A stretch of 64,000 nt of DNA from Streptomyces flavotricini. GTDB taxonomy: Bacteria; Actinomycetota; Actinomycetes; Streptomycetales; Streptomycetaceae. Positions within the stretch are counted from its first letter, which is position 1; every line of letters starts with the position of its first letter. The position numbers and the translations under genes were made by a program. Under the pieces are notes generated by a model. The model had not been told where the DNA came from. It worked only from the letters and a program-made list of their open reading frames with translations, and did no database searches. Positions 60,652 through 64,000 of the stretch are shown here, piece by piece. Where the stretch lies: NCBI RefSeq assembly GCF_020639365.1, contig NZ_JAINUL010000001.1, positions 3,822,216-3,886,215 on the forward strand. Reading direction: 5' to 3'.

Positions 60652-60834
60652 TCAGGCCGCCTCGGACTCCGGGGCGGCCCGTTCGCGTACGGCCGGCGGG
60701 TCGGCCTCGGGCGCGTCCGGGACCTCCCGCACGGGAGGCGTCGAGACGGCGGTGGCGGCCGCGCCCGCGGCGAGCAGCGCCCCCATGGGCACGACGGACG
60801 GGCGGGGGTCACGCTGCACTCCTGCTGCGGACAT
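60652..60834 (-). CDS. Iron-box-controlled microprotein of 60 residues
   Basis: A 60-residue reading frame starts at ATG 60834 with AGGAGGAG a few bases upstream, one of the strongest Shine-Dalgarno sequences here. Coding bias supports it. It has one short hydrophobic stretch (VVPMGALLAAGAAATAV, about 14-30) and a Pro/Glu/Ala-rich tail. An iron box lies 30 nt upstream (60864-60882), so expression should rise when iron is scarce. I recognise no family, and the tail is probably disordered. Confidence 0.6.
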   Translation of the reverse strand: MSAAGVQRDPRPSVVPMGALLAAGAAATAVSTPPVREVPDAPEADPPAVRERAAPESEAA

Positions 60835-60863
60835 GGCTCCTCCTGGCTTGGGCCGGCCCGTAC

Positions 60864-60882
60864 TTAGGTAAACCTAACCAGC
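60864..60882 (-). promoter_or_regulatory. DmdR/IdeR-type iron box
   Basis: TTAGGTAAACCTAACCAGC matches the 19-bp consensus TWAGGTWAGSCTWACCTWA at 15 positions, including the first eight. DmdR1 is the iron repressor of Streptomyces. It is the only such box I see in the window and lies directly upstream of the microprotein gene. Confidence 0.65.
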
Positions 60883-61026
60883 CCTCTGTACCATGTGACC
60901 ACGCCGGACTCGATCGGCGCAACATCTTGCCGACGAGTTGTCGGTACGTTTTCCGGGACGGCGGGTGCGGGCGTCAACTCCGGGCCCGCCGCTCCGGGCC
61001 CGCCCCCGCCGCTCCGGGCCGGCGGG

Positions 61027-61587
61027 CTACAGCGACGCCAGCGCGCCCGGCACCGACCAGCGCGCTCCGATCCCGCGCACCGAGACCTCCCGTACGTCGT
61101 CCAGGACCTCCTCGTGGCCGACCGCCCGCGCGATCACCACGTGCAGCCGGTCGTCGGAGAGCTCCTCGACCTTGCCGTCGCCCCATTCCACGACGACCAC
61201 GGACTCGGGCAGCGAGACGTCGAGGTCCAGGTCCTCCATCTCGTCCAGGCCGCCGCCGAGCCGGTACGCGTCCACGTGGACCAGCGCCGGCCCGCCGCGC
61301 AGCGAGGGGTGGACCCGGGCGATCACGAAGGTCGGCGAGGTCACGGCGCCCCGTACGCCCAGCCCCTCGCCCAGGCCCCGGGTCAGCGTGGTCTTGCCCG
61401 CGCCGAGCTCCCCGGTCAGCAGGACGAGGTCGCCCGGGCGGAGCAGGCCGGCGAGGGTGCGGCCCAGCTCCTGCATGGCCTCGGGCGAGCCGACGGTGAT
61501 GCGCGCCTCGGCGGCGGCCGCCTCAGTTCCCTGTTGCGGTGCCTGACGGTGCGCCGCTCGTGGCGCTTCCAGCGGTACTTCTTCCAT
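61027..61587 (-). CDS. tsaE: tRNA t6A biosynthesis ATPase TsaE
   Basis: TsaE is the ATPase that activates TsaBD turnover. The 186-residue protein has an Ala-rich head and the P-loop domain: VLLTGELGAGKTTLTRGLGEGLG (Walker A), TSPTFVIARVHP, HVDAYRLGG and VVVVEWGDGKVEEL. ATG 61587 is used; a TTG at 61596 is also possible. Its start lies inside the 3' end of the alpha/beta hydrolase gene, so the two are co-translated. It is separated from tsaB-tsaD by the divergent gene at 60013 and the microprotein. Confidence 0.94.
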   Translation of the reverse strand: MEEVPLEAPRAAHRQAPQQGTEAAAAEARITVGSPEAMQELGRTLAGLLRPGDLVLLTGELGAGKTTLTRGLGEGLGVRGAVTSPTFVIARVHPSLRGGPALVHVDAYRLGGGLDEMEDLDLDVSLPESVVVVEWGDGKVEELSDDRLHVVIARAVGHEEVLDDVREVSVRGIGARWSVPGALASL

Positions 61588-62722
61588 GCCCGCCAACGTT
61601 AGTCGCTGCGGGCACCGCGCCCGTGCGCGCCAGCAGGTCGGTCAGCAGCCCGGTCACCGTGTCGGGGTATTCGAGCATCATCAGGTGCCCGGCGGACTCC
61701 AGGACCACGAGTTCGGCGGCCGGCAGCGCATCCTTGATGGCCTGGCTGTGCGCGGCCGGGGTGACCATGTCGCGGTCGCCGGCGATGACGGTGACGGGGA
61801 TGTCGGCGAACCGCTGCAGGGCGGCGCTCTTGTCGTGGATCTGGAAGGCCGGGTAGAACTCCGCGACCACGTCGATCGGGGTGGCCTCGATGAGCCGCTC
61901 GGCGAAGCGCGCGACGCCCGGGTCCACCTCGCGGGGAGCCCCGAACGAGTACATCTTGATCATGCCCGCGAAGAGGTCGGCGGTGGCGCGGCGGCCCTTC
62001 TCCACGAGCTCCACCTGCGAGCCGAGCGCCTTGAGCACCGGCGGCAGGATGCGGCGTACGGCGCCCATGCCGACGGCGGGCAGCCCGTACGTCACCTGGT
62101 CGAGGTGGCCGCTGGAGGTGCCGACCAGGGCCACGCCGATCACCCGGTCGCGGATCAGCTCCGGGAACTGCTCGGCCAGCGCCATGATCGTCATGCCGCC
62201 CATCGAGTGGCCTGCGAGGACCAGCGGGCCCTCGGGCGCGGCGGCGTCGATGACGGTCTTCAGGTCCCGGCCGAGCTGGTCGATGGTCACGCGCTCGCCG
62301 TCGGCCTGGGCGAAGCCGCGCGCGCTGCGGCCGTGGCTGCGCTGGTCCCAGTACACGGAGCGGACCAGTCCGCGCAGGGCGGAGCGCTGGAAGTGCCAGG
62401 AGTCCTGGGCGAGGCAGTAGCCGTGGCAGAAGACGACGGTCGGCGCGGCCGGGTCCTTGCGACGCAGCCGGCCCCGCTTCTTGGGGCCCACGGGCGGCTC
62501 GTCGACCTCGTAGTAGAGCTCGGTGCCGTCCTCGGCGTAGCAGGCTGCCGGCGTCCCCCGCAGGGAGCCGTAGTCGCCGGTGGCGTCCAGCGCGAGGCGC
62601 GCCTTGCGGCGCATGCCGCGTCCGACCGTGATCCGTTCGACCGCGACCCCGGCCGCCGCGCCTGCGGCTATCACGCCGATCGCGGCGCCGGCCCAGCCCG
62701 CCTTGCGCCAGTTCTCGCTCAC
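61523..62722 (-). CDS. Membrane-anchored alpha/beta-hydrolase between alr and tsaE
   Basis: The 399-residue protein has one N-terminal membrane helix (about 8-28), a linker and an alpha/beta-hydrolase domain (about 90-380) with oxyanion HGYCLAQDSW, nucleophile GHSMGGM (Ser), a candidate Asp in VIAGDRDMVTP and a terminal His in ESAGHLMMLEYP. An intact triad suggests a lipase or peptidase-like hydrolase; the position between alr and tsaE is conserved in streptomycetes but the substrate is unknown. The start is GTG 62722, 18 nt after the alr stop. It overlaps tsaE by about 65 nt. Confidence 0.87.
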   Translation of the reverse strand: MSENWRKAGWAGAAIGVIAAGAAAGVAVERITVGRGMRRKARLALDATGDYGSLRGTPAACYAEDGTELYYEVDEPPVGPKKRGRLRRKDPAAPTVVFCHGYCLAQDSWHFQRSALRGLVRSVYWDQRSHGRSARGFAQADGERVTIDQLGRDLKTVIDAAAPEGPLVLAGHSMGGMTIMALAEQFPELIRDRVIGVALVGTSSGHLDQVTYGLPAVGMGAVRRILPPVLKALGSQVELVEKGRRATADLFAGMIKMYSFGAPREVDPGVARFAERLIEATPIDVVAEFYPAFQIHDKSAALQRFADIPVTVIAGDRDMVTPAAHSQAIKDALPAAELVVLESAGHLMMLEYPDTVTGLLTDLLARTGAVPAATNVGGHGRSTAGSATSGAPSGTATGN

Positions 62723-62740
62723 GCCGTCCTCACTCAGCCA

Positions 62741-63877
62741 TCAGCCGCCCAGGTAGACACGGGGCACGCGCGCCCCGATACGGGTGACGATCTCATAAGC
62801 GATCGTGTGTGCCGCTTGAGCCCAGTCCTCGGCGGTGGGCTCGCCGTGCTCGCCGGTTCCGAAGAGGACGGCCTCGTCCCCGGCGCGTACCAGGTCACCA
62901 CCCAGGTCGACGACGAACTGGTCCATGGCCACGCGGCCGGCGACGCGGCGGATCTTGCCGCCGACGGAGACGGGGCCGCTGCCGGAGGCGTGCCGGGGGA
63001 TGCCGTCGGCGTAGCCGGCGGGGATGAGGGCCAGGTTCGTCTCGGCCTCGGTGACGTAGTGGTGCCCGTAGCTCACGCCGTGGCCTGCGGGCACGGTCTT
63101 GACCAGTGCCACCGAGGCCTTGAGGGTCATGGCGGGGCGCAGGCCCAGCTCCTCGGCGGTGCCGAGCTCGGGGGCCGGGGAGACCCCGTAGACGGCGAGG
63201 CCGCAGCGCACGAGGTCGAAGTGGCTCTCGGGCAGGGTCAGGGTCGCGGGCGAGTTGGCGATGTGCCGGACCTCGGGCTCCACGCCCTCCTTCTCGGCGT
63301 ACGCCAGCATCTCGCGGAAGGACGCCAGCTGGAGCGGGATGGAGGGGTGACCCGGCTCGTCGGCGCAGGCGAAGTGCGACCAGAGGCCGGTGATCCTGAC
63401 GGTGCCCTCGGCCTGGGCGGCCACGGCCGCGTCGACGAGCTCGGCCCAGTCGGCGGGCTGGCAGCCGCCGCGGCCGAGGCCGGTGTCGGCCTTGAGCTGG
63501 ACCCTGGCGGTGCGGCCGGCGGCGAGGGCCGCCTTGCGCGCTTCGTCGAGGGCCCAGATGCCGCTGACGGAGATGTCCACGTCGGCTTCGACGGCCGCCT
63601 GCCAGGGACCGCCGGGGGTCCACAGCCAGCACAGGACCGGTCCGGTGATCCCGGCGGCGCGCAGGGCGAGCGCCTCCTCGGGGGTGGCGGTTCCGAGCCA
63701 GGTGGCACCGGCGTCCTGGGCCGCGCGGGCGCACTGGACGGCGCCGTGGCCATAGGCGTCCGCCTTGACGACGGCCATCAGCTCGGCCCTGGGTGCCCGC
63801 GCGCGCAGGGCGCGTACGTTCGCCCGTACGGCGTCAAGATCGATCTCGGCGTACACGCGCGTCGGTGTCTCGTTCAT
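62741..63877 (-). CDS. alr: Alanine racemase
   Basis: The PLP enzyme interconverts L- and D-alanine to supply D-Ala for peptidoglycan. The 378-residue fold-III racemase has the PLP Lys in MAVVKADAYGHGA, the catalytic Tyr in GHGVSYGHHYVTEAETN, and PLP-phosphate residues in IANSPATL and IPAGYADGIPRH. ATG 63877 is used because the conserved TRVYAEIDLDAVRANV begins right after it. A C-terminal domain (about 250-378) contributes the second active-site Tyr. It is the first gene of alr-hydrolase-tsaE. The 123 bp upstream contain no gene I can support, and the next gene lies outside the window. Confidence 0.96.
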   Translation of the reverse strand: MNETPTRVYAEIDLDAVRANVRALRARAPRAELMAVVKADAYGHGAVQCARAAQDAGATWLGTATPEEALALRAAGITGPVLCWLWTPGGPWQAAVEADVDISVSGIWALDEARKAALAAGRTARVQLKADTGLGRGGCQPADWAELVDAAVAAQAEGTVRITGLWSHFACADEPGHPSIPLQLASFREMLAYAEKEGVEPEVRHIANSPATLTLPESHFDLVRCGLAVYGVSPAPELGTAEELGLRPAMTLKASVALVKTVPAGHGVSYGHHYVTEAETNLALIPAGYADGIPRHASGSGPVSVGGKIRRVAGRVAMDQFVVDLGGDLVRAGDEAVLFGTGEHGEPTAEDWAQAAHTIAYEIVTRIGARVPRVYLGG

Positions 63878-64000
63878 CGCCCCCAGTCTCTCAGAGCGAG
63901 GCCGTGGCCTGCGCGACCGCCGTTCGTACGGCGACATATTGGATGTTTTTCACCCCTGATGACGTATCAAGGGCGGTCGGCCTCCTCGCGGATGTCGCGC

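Noticed and set aside
60940..61026. Direct repeats of CCGCTCCGGGCC before tsaE's 3' end
   Set aside because: Short G/C repeats of this kind are frequent in this base composition and form no clear terminator; listed as background.

Overview
The window is chromosomal DNA of very high G+C content, with the strong third-position G/C bias of an actinomycete. The bldM, whiD and shbA-type developmental regulators, an LAXTG-type sortase signal, a cluster of Ser/Thr kinases and several apparently leaderless genes point to Streptomyces or a very close relative. Gene content and order match the conserved chromosome core, with no insertion sequence, prophage, CRISPR array or intact tRNA. The alr / tsaE-tsaB-rimI-tsaD / groES-groEL / whiB-type / sigma factor / guaB / guaB3 order is also found, in part, in mycobacteria.

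Layout. 1-7 kb: end of a lipase gene, an M23 peptidase with a riboswitch-like leader, the PcrA/UvrD helicase, an ArsR regulator beside a decayed hydrolase, a small membrane protein and an NlpC/P60 hydrolase. 7-12.4 kb: a membrane esterase and a PspC/LiaF-like envelope-stress two-component locus. 12.4-17 kb: a large membrane protein, a class II aldolase-like protein, guaA, and chorismate mutase behind a short Phe/Tyr-containing leader peptide and a long terminator. 17-22.7 kb: a sortase-anchored surface protein and an SSADH-GMC oxidoreductase operon. 22.8-30.2 kb: three membrane Ser/Thr kinases with related extracytoplasmic domains, one of them a pseudokinase whose kinase fold is split by a disordered insert of more than 400 residues. 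30.4-37.2 kb: glpD, a nucleotide-sugar dehydrogenase paralogue without its catalytic residues, a small membrane protein, and an M16 peptidase fused to a membrane module.

37.3-48.3 kb: guaB3, guaB, the shbA-like sigma factor, bldM, whiD, a LysR/MOSC pair, an SDR, a two-domain cyclase-like protein and CIRCE-controlled groES-groEL. 48.4-53.4 kb: an OmpR-type two-component system, an LCP cell-wall ligase and a SEDS glycosyltransferase. 53.4-57.2 kb: tandem lipoprotein polysaccharide deacetylases, a methyltransferase and a membrane protein. 57.2-64 kb: the tsaD-rimI-tsaB operon, an L,D-transpeptidase-like protein without its cysteine, an iron-box-controlled microprotein, tsaE, an alpha/beta hydrolase and alr.

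Many products act on the cell envelope (M23, NlpC/P60, LCP, SEDS, deacetylases, kinases, LiaF/PspC system, Alr), beside GMP synthesis (guaA, guaB, guaB3), t6A tRNA modification (tsaB, tsaD, tsaE) and developmental control. The observations most worth checking are the chorismate mutase leader, the dehydrogenase pseudoenzyme, the split pseudokinase and the iron-box microprotein. Function calls rest on motifs read by eye. Gene symbols are given only where the sequence is characteristic.
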